Positions 24,991-33,363 of a stretch of 64,000 nucleotides of DNA are shown piece after piece. The DNA is from WTFV01 sp965203525 (GTDB taxonomy: Bacteria > Acidobacteriota > Vicinamibacteria > Vicinamibacterales > UBA8438), in contig OZ241898.1 of the NCBI GenBank assembly GCA_965203525.1, forward strand, positions 4,712,001-4,776,000, given 5' to 3'. Position 1 is the stretch's first letter; each line of letters opens with the position of its first letter. The notes below the pieces were generated by a model. It searched no databases and was not told the DNA's origin. It was given only the letters and a program-made list of their open reading frames with translations. The translations under genes and the position numbers were made by a program.

Positions 24991-25779
24991 ATGGACGACT
25001 GGATGGCCCCGATCGGATTCGGCACGCTGCTCGTGACGGTGGCGGGGTTCGGGGTGGCGCTGGTGATGCTGGTTCAGTCGATGCGGAAGAGCAACGACGC
25101 CGCGCACGCGCGGACCGAACAGAACCTCCGCGACATCAAGGGTGAGGTGACGGCACAGGTGCAGGCGCTCGACGCGAAGAACGAGGCGGCGCACGCGAAG
25201 ACCGAGCAGCACGTCCGGGACCTCAGGGGCGAGGTGCAGGCGCTCGACGCGAAGAACGAGGCGGCGCACGCGAAGACCGAGCAGCACGTCCGGGACCTCG
25301 ACGCGAAGAACGAGGCGGCGCACGCGAAGACCGAGCAGCACGTCCGGGACCTCGACGCGAAGAACGAGGCGGCGCACGCGAAGACCGAGCAGCACGTCCG
25401 GGACCTCGACGCGAAGAACGAGGCGGCGCACGCGAAGACCGAGCAGCACGTCCGGGACCTCGACGCGAAGAACGAGGCGGCGCACGCGAAGACCGAGCAG
25501 CACGTCCGGGACCTCGACGCGAAGAACGAGGCGGCGCACGCGGGGACCGCGGAGCGCATCGACACGTCGCGCGCCGAGGTGTTGGGGCAGGTTCGTCATC
25601 TCGACGCGAAGAACGAGGCTGCGCACGCGGGGATCGTGGAGCGCATCGACTCTTCGCGTGGCGAGGCGCTGGCGCGTGCGGACGAACACGCGCGGAAGCT
25701 CGACGCGGTTGCGCACGACGTGGCGTTCCTGGCCGGCCGCCAGAAGGAACGCGACCACCGGGACGGCAGCGGTGCTTGA
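24991..25779 (+). CDS. membrane-anchored protein with 18-residue coiled-coil repeats
   Basis: A 262-residue protein with an N-terminal membrane helix (GFGTLLVTVAGFGVALVMLV) and a long repetitive helical domain. The unit DAKNEAAHAKTEQHVRDL occurs six times: one followed by RGEVQAL, then five in perfect tandem, encoded by identical 54-bp units. Degenerate versions (DAKNEAAHAGTAERIDTS and AHAGIVERIDSS) cap the array. The 18-residue period is compatible with a coiled coil. The repeats are identical at DNA level, which indicates recent expansion or ongoing homogenisation. It is related to the gene at 23563. Function unknown; a length-variable membrane tether or surface-associated stalk is a guess. 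Confidence 0.72.
   Translation: MDDWMAPIGFGTLLVTVAGFGVALVMLVQSMRKSNDAAHARTEQNLRDIKGEVTAQVQALDAKNEAAHAKTEQHVRDLRGEVQALDAKNEAAHAKTEQHVRDLDAKNEAAHAKTEQHVRDLDAKNEAAHAKTEQHVRDLDAKNEAAHAKTEQHVRDLDAKNEAAHAKTEQHVRDLDAKNEAAHAGTAERIDTSRAEVLGQVRHLDAKNEAAHAGIVERIDSSRGEALARADEHARKLDAVAHDVAFLAGRQKERDHRDGSGA
25246..25515 (+). repeat. five perfect 54-bp tandem units
   Basis: Units begin at 25246, 25300, 25354, 25408 and 25462 and are identical. A partial sixth starts at 25516. A further copy at 25171 is separated by a 21-bp insertion. The unit is a multiple of three, so slippage would change protein length in frame. Confidence 0.95.
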
Positions 25780-25790
25780 GGAGGGACACC

Positions 25791-27140
25791 ATGCCGAAGA
25801 CGAGACGAACCCCGGGCGTCGCCGCGGTTCGCGCCCGCGCCGAGCAGGGCGACGCAGCCGCGCAGAACAACCTGGGGTTCATGTATGAAACCGGCGCGGG
25901 CGTCCCGCGGGATGACCGCCAGCGAGTCAGTCCGCCTCACGGCCGACGACCACGCCCTCAGGCCCCGTCGATCCGGCCGCCGGTCGCCGTGAACGGCGAC
26001 CGGCGGCCGCTTCTCGGCCGGCCCGTGGCCCTGTTCATACCATCGCTCGACGCCGGCGGCGCGGAGCGGGTCATGGTGGAACTCGCGCGCCAGTTGGCGC
26101 GGCGCCGGTTCGCCGTCGATTTCCTGGTGACCCGCGGCGGCGGCGCGCTTTGGGGATCGGTTCCGGAGAACGTCCGGCTGCTGAACCTGAACTCCTGGAA
26201 GGCGGTGGCCTCCCTTCCCGGACTGGTTCGGTACGTCCGGCGCGAAAGGCCGGCTGCGCTCCTTTCCTCGCTGGAAGCGTGCAACGTGGCGGCCCTGCTC
26301 GCCAAGCGGTTCTTCGTGCGGGACCTGCGTCTGATCGTGCGCCAGCAAAGCAACCGCACGGCCCAGTTCCGGGCCGGGGGATTCCGCACGCGCATGGCGC
26401 TCGGCGCCATGAAGCGCCTGCTGCCCGCCGCCGACGCGGTCCTCGCCGTGTCGTCCGGCGTGGCCGAAGACCTGCGGCGGACCGTCCCGCGCGCCGGCCC
26501 GGTGTGGCCGGTCCCGAATCCGGTGGTGACGCCCGCACTGCTCGAGAAAGCCCGGGCGCCGGCGGATCATCCCTGGTTCGGCGACCCGCGCACGCCGGTG
26601 GTCCTCACCGCCGGCCGTCTCGCCGCGGAGAAGGACCAGCCGACCCTGCTCCGGGCGTTCGCCGCGGTGCGCAAAGCGCGTCCCGCCCGGCTGATGGTGC
26701 TGGGAGACGGACCGGACCGCGGCCGGCTGGAGACTCTCGCGCGCGAGCTGGGCATCCGGGACGACGTCGACTTCCGCGGGTTCCAGCCCAACCCCTTCGC
26801 CTGCATGGCCCGCGCGCGGCTGTTCGTCCTCTCTTCGACCTTCGAAGGACTGCCCGCGGCGCTGATCGAAGCGATGGCGTGCGGGACGCCGGTGGTCAGC
26901 ACGGACTGTCCGAGCGGCCCGCACGAGATCCTGGAAGGGGGCAGGTGGGGGAGGCTGGCGCCGGTGGGCGACTGGCGCGCGCTGGCGCGGGCGATGCGGG
27001 ACACGCTCGACGATCCGATCGCGCCGGCGCGTCTGATCGCCAGGGCCGGCCACTACTCCGCGGCGGCGTCCATGGCGCGGCACCTGGAGCTGCTCCATTG
27101 GGTCGCGGCGCGCAAAACGAGACCCGCGGGGCCGTCATGA
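25791..27140 (+). CDS. GT4 glycosyltransferase, paralogue B, fused behind a Sel1-repeat fragment
   Basis: The frame from the ATG at 25791, which has an excellent GAGGAGGG ribosome-binding site, starts with one Sel1-like repeat (RARAEQGDAAAQNNLGFMYE) and then runs without a stop into a complete GT4 enzyme. The transferase part begins about FIPSLDAGGAERVMVELARQ, with AGRLAAEKDQPTLLRAF and SSTFEGLPAALIEAMACGTP (E-x7-E). The native transferase start is probably the GTG at 25989, giving 383 residues; that codon overlaps the left arm of a perfect 16-bp hairpin. The paralogue at 15301 has no such extension. The Sel1 part looks like the head of a Sel1 protein whose remainder was lost when the accessory locus inserted. 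Its 3' end overlaps the polymerase gene by 4 bp. Confidence 0.85.
   Translation: MPKTRRTPGVAAVRARAEQGDAAAQNNLGFMYETGAGVPRDDRQRVSPPHGRRPRPQAPSIRPPVAVNGDRRPLLGRPVALFIPSLDAGGAERVMVELARQLARRRFAVDFLVTRGGGALWGSVPENVRLLNLNSWKAVASLPGLVRYVRRERPAALLSSLEACNVAALLAKRFFVRDLRLIVRQQSNRTAQFRAGGFRTRMALGAMKRLLPAADAVLAVSSGVAEDLRRTVPRAGPVWPVPNPVVTPALLEKARAPADHPWFGDPRTPVVLTAGRLAAEKDQPTLLRAFAAVRKARPARLMVLGDGPDRGRLETLARELGIRDDVDFRGFQPNPFACMARARLFVLSSTFEGLPAALIEAMACGTPVVSTDCPSGPHEILEGGRWGRLAPVGDWRALARAMRDTLDDPIAPARLIARAGHYSAAASMARHLELLHWVAARKTRPAGPS
25974..26009. repeat. perfect 16-bp inverted repeat with TGAA loop
   Basis: Arms 25974-25989 (CGGCCGCCGGTCGCCG) and 25994-26009 are exact reverse complements around TGAA. 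It lies at the junction between the Sel1 remnant and the glycosyltransferase and overlaps the presumed native GTG start. In RNA it would be very stable and could terminate transcription or block initiation at that GTG. It could also be the scar of a mobile element. Confidence 0.9.
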
Positions 27141-28459
27141 CGCACCGCCGTCCTGCGGGGCCACGGTTCGCCCTCCCGGAGCTGGCGGCGCGGTTCGTCG
27201 TCTTCGTGTCGCTGGCGGGCGTCGTGGAGCTCCTCGTCGGCACCTTCGGCCTGCGCTTCGTCGTGACGGGCCTGCTGGGGCCTCCCGCCGCGGTTCTGCT
27301 CGCGTGGCACTGGCCGTACGCCGCCGGCAACCGGTTCGTGCTGGCGGCGGCCGCGCCGCTGCTGGCGTACATCGCGTTCGCCTTGTTGCACGGCTCCTCG
27401 GAAAACACCGAGGGCCTCCTGCCCGTCTATCTGTTCAACTGCCTGCTCCTGGCCCTGGTGGCCGCCCACGTCGCCAGAAGCAGCGGCGTGGCGGTTCGCG
27501 GTCTGATCGGCGTTGCGCGAATCGCCTTGCTGATCTCCGTGGCCTCCATCCTTTTCGGGTCTTTCGATCCTCCGACGGGCTACGGCAGCGACGTGTTCCG
27601 ATTCGACGGTTTCTTCTGGAATCCGAACGAAGCCGCGATGGCTTCCGTGCTGCTGCTGAACTTCGTTCTGTACAGACCCTGGAACCAGAGACTCCTCAAC
27701 TGGTTCGCCGTCGCCGTGGCGCCGGCGGCGACCTTTCTCACGCTGTCCAAGACCGGCGCCGCGCTGCTGCTCGTGAGCCTCCTGCTGTTCCTGTGGATCA
27801 GGCGGCAGTGGGTGGTTCTTGCCGTCGTGCCGGTCGCGGCCCTGCTTGTCCTGTCGTCGGCGCGGCCGATTCTCGACGCCTACGAAGAACAAATTGTGGA
27901 GGTGTTCATAACGGACCGCTATCGTCAGGAGTGGCAGGAGGGGAGGCAGCAGTCGGAGCAGCCGTTGACGGGGAGCGCAAGGGACAGGATCGATGATGCC
28001 GTAGATTTTTTCTCGGGCGAATTTACGACCTCGGCGCTCGGTCCCAGGGGCATTCTCTGGTCCCTGGGGATTGCGCGCATCCGGGACACCTTTCCGCATG
28101 GCTCCGGATTCGGATCGTTTCATGCGCTGGAGGGAGGCGTATTCGCTGCGCAAATTTCGCACCCGGTTTTCGGGCGCGGCCAATGGCATGGAGTTCACAA
28201 CATGTACCTCATGGTCGCCGGCGAGGCCGGTTTCGTCGTGTTCGCGCTGCTGGTCTTCTGCCATGGCTGGTTGCTCGCAAGGGCCTGGCTCTCGTCGAGG
28301 GACGACGGATTGCCGTTCGCGATCATCGCCGTCACGTTGATCGGCTGGAGCGCCACCCACAACTTCCTGGGCAACCGGTACTACGTCGTGGCGTTCGCCG
28401 TCGCCGTCGGCCTGCTCGCCCGGCGCGCTCCCGCGGCACATGGCGCGCGGACGGACTGA
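27137..28459 (+). CDS. O-antigen polymerase/ligase-like membrane protein (Wzy/WaaL type)
   Basis: A 440-residue polytopic membrane protein with about ten hydrophobic segments (for example VVFVSLAGVVELLVGTFGLR and WFAVAVAPAATFLTLSKTG) and one large periplasmic loop between about residues 250 and 350. The loop ends at HGVHNMYLMVAGEAGFVVFA, the H-x(n)-N motif expected before the last helices of O-antigen ligase-fold proteins. FDGFFWNPNEAAMASVL and FLTLSKTGAALLLV also fit. It probably polymerises or ligates the repeat unit. The ATG at 27137 overlaps the upstream TGA (ATGA). Confidence 0.8.
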   Translation: MTHRRPAGPRFALPELAARFVVFVSLAGVVELLVGTFGLRFVVTGLLGPPAAVLLAWHWPYAAGNRFVLAAAAPLLAYIAFALLHGSSENTEGLLPVYLFNCLLLALVAAHVARSSGVAVRGLIGVARIALLISVASILFGSFDPPTGYGSDVFRFDGFFWNPNEAAMASVLLLNFVLYRPWNQRLLNWFAVAVAPAATFLTLSKTGAALLLVSLLLFLWIRRQWVVLAVVPVAALLVLSSARPILDAYEEQIVEVFITDRYRQEWQEGRQQSEQPLTGSARDRIDDAVDFFSGEFTTSALGPRGILWSLGIARIRDTFPHGSGFGSFHALEGGVFAAQISHPVFGRGQWHGVHNMYLMVAGEAGFVVFALLVFCHGWLLARAWLSSRDDGLPFAIIAVTLIGWSATHNFLGNRYYVVAFAVAVGLLARRAPAAHGARTD

Positions 28460-28576
28460 ATCGCCGCGGGGAGGAATCGCGCGGCGCATCGGCACGGTGC
28501 GGCCGGTCGGGCTGGTGGTCGATGCGGAGATCGAGCGGCGCAAGACCGATGCGTGAAGACCTGGAGCGATGAAACG

Positions 28577-30157
28577 ATGAACGTCCGCGCCACGGAACGG
28601 ACCCGCGCCGCGGCGGCCGCCGCGGCGTTCGCCCTGTGCGCGATTGCGCTGTCGTGGCCGGTGGCCGACCTCGGGACGCCGGGGGCTTTCGACCGCGACG
28701 AGTACCAACGCATCGCGTTCAACCTCGCCCGCCACGGAGTGTTCCACGATGCCCGTTCGGTGCGGGATGTGGGGTCGTATTCGCGCCGGGAGCCGGTCTA
28801 CCCCCTGTACCTGGCCGCGGTTTTCGCGTCCTCGCCCGAGTTCGCGGCGGTGCCCTCCTGGGAGTGCATCGAAGACCCGGAATGCGAAGAGGCCGCCCCG
28901 GTGCGCGAGCGCGTCTGGCGCCTGACGTTCCTTCTGGCGGGCGCGGCGGTGGCCGTCGCGTTCCTCGCGACCTTCGTCCTGACGCGAAGCTGGACGGTGT
29001 CGGTGGGGATCGGCGGCGGATGGAGCCTGCTGCTGATGCCGCTCGTCCCGACCCGGGACGTTCCGAGCCTCCTCGCCGGCCTGTTCCTGCTGGTCCATGC
29101 GGCCCTGGCCGCGCGGACGTGGCGGAAACCCCGGATCGCGACCGGCGTCCTGAGCGGCCTCGCCCTGGGCCTGCTGGTCCTGACCAAGGCCGTGTTCCAG
29201 TACTGGCTCGCGGGAGTCGCGCTGGTGCTCGCGGCGGGCCTGTGGCGGGACGCGGACCGGCGCCGGACGCTGGCGCCGGCCTGCGCGGCCCTGGTGCTCG
29301 CCGCCTGGGCCCTGACCCTGCCCTGGATGGCCCGCAACGCCGTCGAGGTGGGACACTTCGGCATCTCGGGCCGCGGCGGCGAGGTGCTGGCGGTCCGCGC
29401 CGAGTACAGCCGCATGACCTGGCCGGAGATCCGCGGGGCGTTCGCGTACTATCTGCCCCACTCCGCGAGCACCCCATCGAGCGTCCCCTTCCACGGGTTC
29501 CGCGCCCTCGCCATGCGGTGGCTCGAACCGGAGACCTTCGGATACGCCCGTTTCGACCGCGACAATCCGCGGGGGTTCTACAGACCCGCCATGTCCATGG
29601 CGGGAGACGCCGCGGAACGCGCGAGCCGGATCGCCCCCGGGTGGAGAAGTGGCGGCCAGGCGACGATTGACGCCGTCCTGAAACGGGCGGCGGCCGATCT
29701 GATCCGCGAGGACTGGCTCAAGCACATGGCCCTGACGCTGGTGTTCGCGGAACGCGGGTTGGCATTCCCGACCCACGGTTGCAGCACGTTGACCGACCCT
29801 GCCGACCAGCGGTTCGGACGCCTGATCGGGTGGCCGGTGGGTCCGGCCTGCCGGCTCGCCCGCTACGGGACGATGCTGGTCTGGCCGTTCGCCGGCCTGC
29901 TGGCGGTCGCCGCCTGGCGGCGGCGCGACGCGAGCCTCGCCCTGCTGCTGCTGCCGGCCGCCTGGTCGTACGGCGTCCACGCGGCGGCGACCGATTACAT
30001 CCCGCGCTACTCGCTCCCTCTCCTTCCGGTTCTCGTCGCCGCGACCGCGCTGGCCGTCCACGAGCTGGCGCCGCGGGCCGATCGGGGCGTCGCCCGGCTC
30101 GGGACCGGCGCGCTCGACGCCGTGCGCCGGCGCCTGCCCGCGGGAGGCGGTGGTTGA
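28577..30157 (+). CDS. ArnT/PMT-like (GT39/GT83) membrane glycosyltransferase
   Basis: A 526-residue GT-C type protein with about ten membrane helices. The first loop carries FDRDEYQRIAFNLARHG, with the Asp-Glu pair that GT-C enzymes use for polyprenyl-phosphate sugar donors, followed by REPVYPLYLAAVFA. LALGLLVLTKAVFQYWLAG and LTLPWMARNAVEVG are typical later segments. It would transfer a lipid-linked sugar on the periplasmic side. The ATG at 28577 was chosen because GGAG lies 10 bp upstream; an in-frame GTG at 28553 is possible. The preceding 117 bp hold a frame ending VDAEIERRKTDA that may be the tail of a lost gene. Confidence 0.78.
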   Translation: MNVRATERTRAAAAAAAFALCAIALSWPVADLGTPGAFDRDEYQRIAFNLARHGVFHDARSVRDVGSYSRREPVYPLYLAAVFASSPEFAAVPSWECIEDPECEEAAPVRERVWRLTFLLAGAAVAVAFLATFVLTRSWTVSVGIGGGWSLLLMPLVPTRDVPSLLAGLFLLVHAALAARTWRKPRIATGVLSGLALGLLVLTKAVFQYWLAGVALVLAAGLWRDADRRRTLAPACAALVLAAWALTLPWMARNAVEVGHFGISGRGGEVLAVRAEYSRMTWPEIRGAFAYYLPHSASTPSSVPFHGFRALAMRWLEPETFGYARFDRDNPRGFYRPAMSMAGDAAERASRIAPGWRSGGQATIDAVLKRAAADLIREDWLKHMALTLVFAERGLAFPTHGCSTLTDPADQRFGRLIGWPVGPACRLARYGTMLVWPFAGLLAVAAWRRRDASLALLLLPAAWSYGVHAAATDYIPRYSLPLLPVLVAATALAVHELAPRADRGVARLGTGALDAVRRRLPAGGGG

Positions 30158-31557
30158 GCGGGCAACGCCTGGCGCGCCGGCCGGCGGCGCGCGGCGGGCG
30201 GCTCCGCCCGGCCGGGGCATCCGTCGAGGGCAGGATTTTCGGCGCGGCGGCGGGCGTCGGGGGGTTGTCCGCCGGCCTGTCCGTCCTGTCCATGGGCAAG
30301 GAAATGTTCGTGGCCGCGTCGTTCGGCACCGACGACGCCCTCGACGCCTTCGTCGTCGCGTTGCTGCCCGTGTCGTTCGCGGTCACCGTCGTCGCCGAGG
30401 CGTTCTCGTCCGCCTTGATCCCGACGTACGTGCAGGAGAGGGAGCGGCGCGGACGAGCGGCGGCGCAACGCCTGTTTTCGGAAGCCGTGGCCGTGGCCGC
30501 GGCGTGGCTGCTCGCCGTCGCCGCCTCGCTCGCGCTGCTGGCGCCGCACTTCCTGCCGCTGCTCGGTCTCGGCTTCGCCGCCGGCAAGCTGGCGCAGACG
30601 CAACGGCTCTTTCTGCTGCTGCTGCCGGTCGTCGTCCTCCGCGGCGTCACGACCATCTGGTCCGCGGCGCTCCATGCCGGCGAGCGCTTCGGCCTGGCGG
30701 GCGCGGCGCCCCTGCTGCTGCCGGCCGCCACGGTCGGCGCGCTGCTCGTCTGGCGCGCGGACCCGGCCGTCGACGCCCTCGTGGCCGGCGCAGTCGGCGG
30801 GCTGGCGCTGCAACTGGCGCTGCTGGGGTGGGGGCTGAAACGGCGCGGGACGGCGCTGGCGCCGCGCTGGCGCGGCGGGAGTCCCGCCCTGCGCCGGGTG
30901 ATCGGCCAGTATCTGCCGCTGGTGGCCGGGGCGTCGGTCATGGGCGGCGCGGCGCTGGTGGACGGCGCCATGGCGGCGACGCTCGCGCCGGGCAGCGCCG
31001 CGGCGCTGCACTACGGGAACAAGGTGGTCGCCGCGGCCCTGACCGTCGGCGCCGGGGCGCTGGGGACGGTGGTGCTGCCGGTGTTCTCGCGGTTGATCGG
31101 CGCGCGGGACTGGGGCGCGGTGCGGCGCGTCGTCAGAACGTACAGCCTGCTGATCCTGCTGGTGACCGTTCCGGCCGCGCTGGCCATCTGCGTCCTTTCG
31201 GAACCGCTGGTGCGCCTGATCTTCGAACGCGGGGAGTTCACGGCGGCCGACACCCGGCTCGTCGGCCGGGTCCAGGCGCTGTACGCGTTGCAGATCCCGT
31301 TCTACGTGCTGGGGATTCTGTTCGTGCGCCTCATCTCGGCGGCGGCGGCGAACCGCGTCCTCCTGTTCGGATCGTTGCTGAACCTGACCTTGAACGTCGT
31401 GCTGAACTACGTGTTCATGCGGCGCCTGGGGGTCGCGGGCATCGCCCTGTCGACCGCCTGCGTGTACGCCGCGTCCTGCGCCTTCCTGGTGACGGCCGCC
31501 TTCAGGATGCTTCCGGGCCTGCGGGGAGGCCGGCCGCGCGACGCGCGATGCGGTTGA
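30154..31557 (+). CDS. MurJ/MviN-like lipid flippase (Wzx role likely)
   Basis: A 467-residue MOP-superfamily transporter with about 14 helices. GKEMFVAASFGTDDALDAF, then AFSSALIPTYVQERERRG and LVRLIFERGEFTAADTRLV are family hallmarks. In a polysaccharide locus it most likely flips the lipid-linked repeat unit. No ATG fits the N-terminus: the TTG at 30154 overlaps the previous TGA and has GGGAGG 6 bp before it, so I take it as the start. The Arg-rich first 25 residues are unusual; a later start is possible. It overlaps the next glycosyltransferase by 10 bp. Confidence 0.86.
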   Translation: MSGQRLARRPAARGGRLRPAGASVEGRIFGAAAGVGGLSAGLSVLSMGKEMFVAASFGTDDALDAFVVALLPVSFAVTVVAEAFSSALIPTYVQERERRGRAAAQRLFSEAVAVAAAWLLAVAASLALLAPHFLPLLGLGFAAGKLAQTQRLFLLLLPVVVLRGVTTIWSAALHAGERFGLAGAAPLLLPAATVGALLVWRADPAVDALVAGAVGGLALQLALLGWGLKRRGTALAPRWRGGSPALRRVIGQYLPLVAGASVMGGAALVDGAMAATLAPGSAAALHYGNKVVAAALTVGAGALGTVVLPVFSRLIGARDWGAVRRVVRTYSLLILLVTVPAALAICVLSEPLVRLIFERGEFTAADTRLVGRVQALYALQIPFYVLGILFVRLISAAAANRVLLFGSLLNLTLNVVLNYVFMRRLGVAGIALSTACVYAASCAFLVTAAFRMLPGLRGGRPRDARCG

Positions 31558-32651
31558 CGCTCGTCATCTGGTCGCTGTCCTGCGGCGGGGCGGAGCGGGT
31601 CCTGTCCCGGATGGCCAACCACTGGGCGGCGCGGGGGTGGGAGGTCACGTTGCTGACCTTCGACGGATCCGAGCCGCCGTTCTTCGATCTGCACCCCGCG
31701 GTGCGGCATCGCCCGCTCGGCCTCGCGACGTCGCGCGCCTCGGTCCGGAGGCTGGCGAGACTGCTGCGGGTCCTGCGGCGCGCCATCCGGGAGAGCGCCC
31801 CGCGGGCGGTGATCTCCTTCATGGACCAGATCAACGTGCTGGTGCTGCTGGCGACGCGCGGACTCGGCTTGCCGGTCGTCGTCTCCGAGCGGGTCTGGCC
31901 GGCGCACCACGCAATCGGCCGGCATTGGAACGTTCTGCGGCGGTGGACGTATCCCTGGGCCACGCGTCTGGTCGTGCAGCACCGGGACGTCCTGCAGTAT
32001 TTCGCCGAGCCGGTGCGGAGAAAGGGGCGCGTCGTTCCGAATCCGGTGGCGGCGCCCCCGGCCGCCCGCGCCGCGCCGCCCGGGCGGCGCCCGAACACCG
32101 TCGCCGCGATGGGGCGTCTGGATCCGCAGAAGGGGTTCGACGTGCTGCTGCGGGCGTTCGCGGACGTTGCGCCCGAGTGTCCGGAATGGTCCCTGGTGAT
32201 TTGGGGCGAAGGAGAGCTGCGCGGCGCGCTGGAGCGTCTGCGGGACGAGCTCGGGCTCGGCGGGCGCGCATTCCTCCCGGGGCGGACGCGGGAGCCCTTC
32301 GGGACGATGCGGCAGGCCGACCTGTTCGTGCTGTCGTCACGCTACGAGGGCTTTCCCAACGTGCTGTGCGAGGCGATGGCGTGCGGGCTGCCGGTGGTGA
32401 GCGTCGATTGTCCGGTCGGTCCCTCCCGGATCGTCCGGGACGGGGTCGACGGGCTGCTCGCGCCTCCCGGCGACCCGCGGGCGCTGGCGGACGCCATGCG
32501 GCGCCTGATGCGGGACGCGCCCGGCCGGCGGCGTCTGGCGGCCCGTGCGCCGGAGGTGGTGGAGCGCTTCGGCCTGGAGAAGGTGATGCGCGCGTGGGAT
32601 GGGGTGCTGCGCGAGGCGCTGCGAGCGCAGGGGGCGTTCCCGCGCCCTTGA
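31548..32651 (+). CDS. GT4 glycosyltransferase
   Basis: A 367-residue GT-B enzyme: LTLVIWSLSCGGAERVLSRM at the N-terminus, FMDQINVLVLLATRGLGLPV, MGRLDPQKGFDVLLRAF opening the C-domain, and SSRYEGFPNVLCEAMACGLP as the E-x7-E motif. It resembles GalNAc-type or amylovoran-type transferases, without a specific assignment. The ATG at 31548 lies within the end of the flippase gene. Its last three codons and stop sit inside a 48-bp block that reappears at 33298 after a two-gene cassette. Confidence 0.9.
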   Translation: MRLTLVIWSLSCGGAERVLSRMANHWAARGWEVTLLTFDGSEPPFFDLHPAVRHRPLGLATSRASVRRLARLLRVLRRAIRESAPRAVISFMDQINVLVLLATRGLGLPVVVSERVWPAHHAIGRHWNVLRRWTYPWATRLVVQHRDVLQYFAEPVRRKGRVVPNPVAAPPAARAAPPGRRPNTVAAMGRLDPQKGFDVLLRAFADVAPECPEWSLVIWGEGELRGALERLRDELGLGGRAFLPGRTREPFGTMRQADLFVLSSRYEGFPNVLCEAMACGLPVVSVDCPVGPSRIVRDGVDGLLAPPGDPRALADAMRRLMRDAPGRRRLAARAPEVVERFGLEKVMRAWDGVLREALRAQGAFPRP

Positions 32652-32687
32652 TCGGCGCCGGCCGGACGCCGGCGGGGGCGCCGGCCG
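32640..32687. repeat. 48-bp direct repeat, left copy
   Basis: Identical to 33298-33345. It contains the last codons and TGA of the glycosyltransferase and a GC hairpin CGCCGGC-CGGAC-GCCGGCG. Together the copies bracket the cassette 32688-33297. Confidence 0.95.
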
Positions 32688-32723
32688 CGCGTATTATGAT
32701 GCGCACGGGAGGGAGAAGGTCCA

Positions 32724-33200
32724 ATGGGTACGCACGACGCGATCTGGCTGGCGCTTCTGAACAGCGCCAGATGGGAACGCTACTACAGGATCCTGACGGA
32801 CCGGTTCACGTGGTGGGAGACGGTCATCCGGTCCGTGCTGCTCGCTTCGGCGATGGGCTCCATCTCATCGTTCCTCTCCGACATGCCGGCGGCCGTCGGA
32901 GTCGTGTTCGGGGTCTTCGTCGCCGCCGCGGTGATCGTCGACTTCGTCGTCAGGCCGGGGCAGACCGCCGCCACGCTCGCGCTGATCCGCGACGAGTGCG
33001 GGCGCATGCGGCTGACGCTGGACGATCTGCTGCGCCGGTATCCCGGAATGGCCGACGCCGATGCGAACTGGATGCTCAAGACCCTGAACTCCCACCTGGA
33101 GGAAGTCACGGCGAAGGATCCGACGACCTGCCGCGACAAGCTCAACGAAAAGACGACCAGGGACACCTTTTCCGAGATGGAGCACTTGTATGCGTCGTAG
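32724..33200 (+). CDS. small two-TM protein, possible effector-like membrane protein
   Basis: A 158-residue protein I cannot name. An amphipathic N-terminal segment (WERYYRILTDRFTWWETVI) is followed by two hydrophobic segments (SVLLASAMGSISSFLSDM and AAVGVVFGVFVAAAVIVDFV) and an 85-residue soluble helical tail (TLALIRDECGRMRLTLDDLL and later TFSEMEHLY). This layout resembles SLATT-type two-TM effectors, but I see no sequence signature that proves it. TATTAT at 32692-32697 may be its -10, and GGAGAAGG precedes the ATG at 32724. Its end overlaps the proline-rich gene by 11 bp, and the pair is bracketed by the 48-bp repeats. Confidence 0.65.
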   Translation: MGTHDAIWLALLNSARWERYYRILTDRFTWWETVIRSVLLASAMGSISSFLSDMPAAVGVVFGVFVAAAVIVDFVVRPGQTAATLALIRDECGRMRLTLDDLLRRYPGMADADANWMLKTLNSHLEEVTAKDPTTCRDKLNEKTTRDTFSEMEHLYAS

Positions 33201-33309
33201 CGGCGAAGAGACGAGAACCGGCCCACCCATACCGGCCGGCGTTCCGATCCCGAAGCCGCCGGCGCCGAAGCCTGCGCCGCCGCCGCCGCCACGGCCGCCG
33301 CGCCCTTGA
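33190..33309 (+). CDS. 39-residue proline-rich small protein
   Basis: Reads MRRSGEETRTGPPIPAGVPI and then a run of Pro, Lys and Ala ending PPPPRPPRP; more than a third is proline. It overlaps the two-TM gene in another frame, so it is probably co-translated with it. Its last codons (CGCCCTTGA) lie in the right-hand 48-bp repeat and match the end of the glycosyltransferase. Pro-rich tails of this kind bind SH3-like or membrane partners, but the function is unknown. No signal peptide is visible. Confidence 0.55.
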   Translation: MRRSGEETRTGPPIPAGVPIPKPPAPKPAPPPPPRPPRP

Positions 33310-33345
33310 TCGGCGCCGGCCGGACGCCGGCGGGGGCGCCGGCCG
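33298..33345. repeat. 48-bp direct repeat, right copy
   Basis: Exact copy of 32640-32687, 658 bp away. It supplies the stop codon of the proline-rich gene and the same GC hairpin, which may serve as a terminator for the convergent genes here. Confidence 0.95.
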
Positions 33346-33363
33346 GACGCCGGATCGCTCCGG

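Noticed and set aside
25246..25515. CRISPR-like perfect repeats
   Set aside because: Units are contiguous without spacers and encode an in-frame 18-residue coiled-coil unit.
27053..30220. 1055-codon minus-strand frame
   Set aside because: Antisense to the polymerase and glycosyltransferase genes; composition is Arg/Gln/Pro-rich with no motifs.
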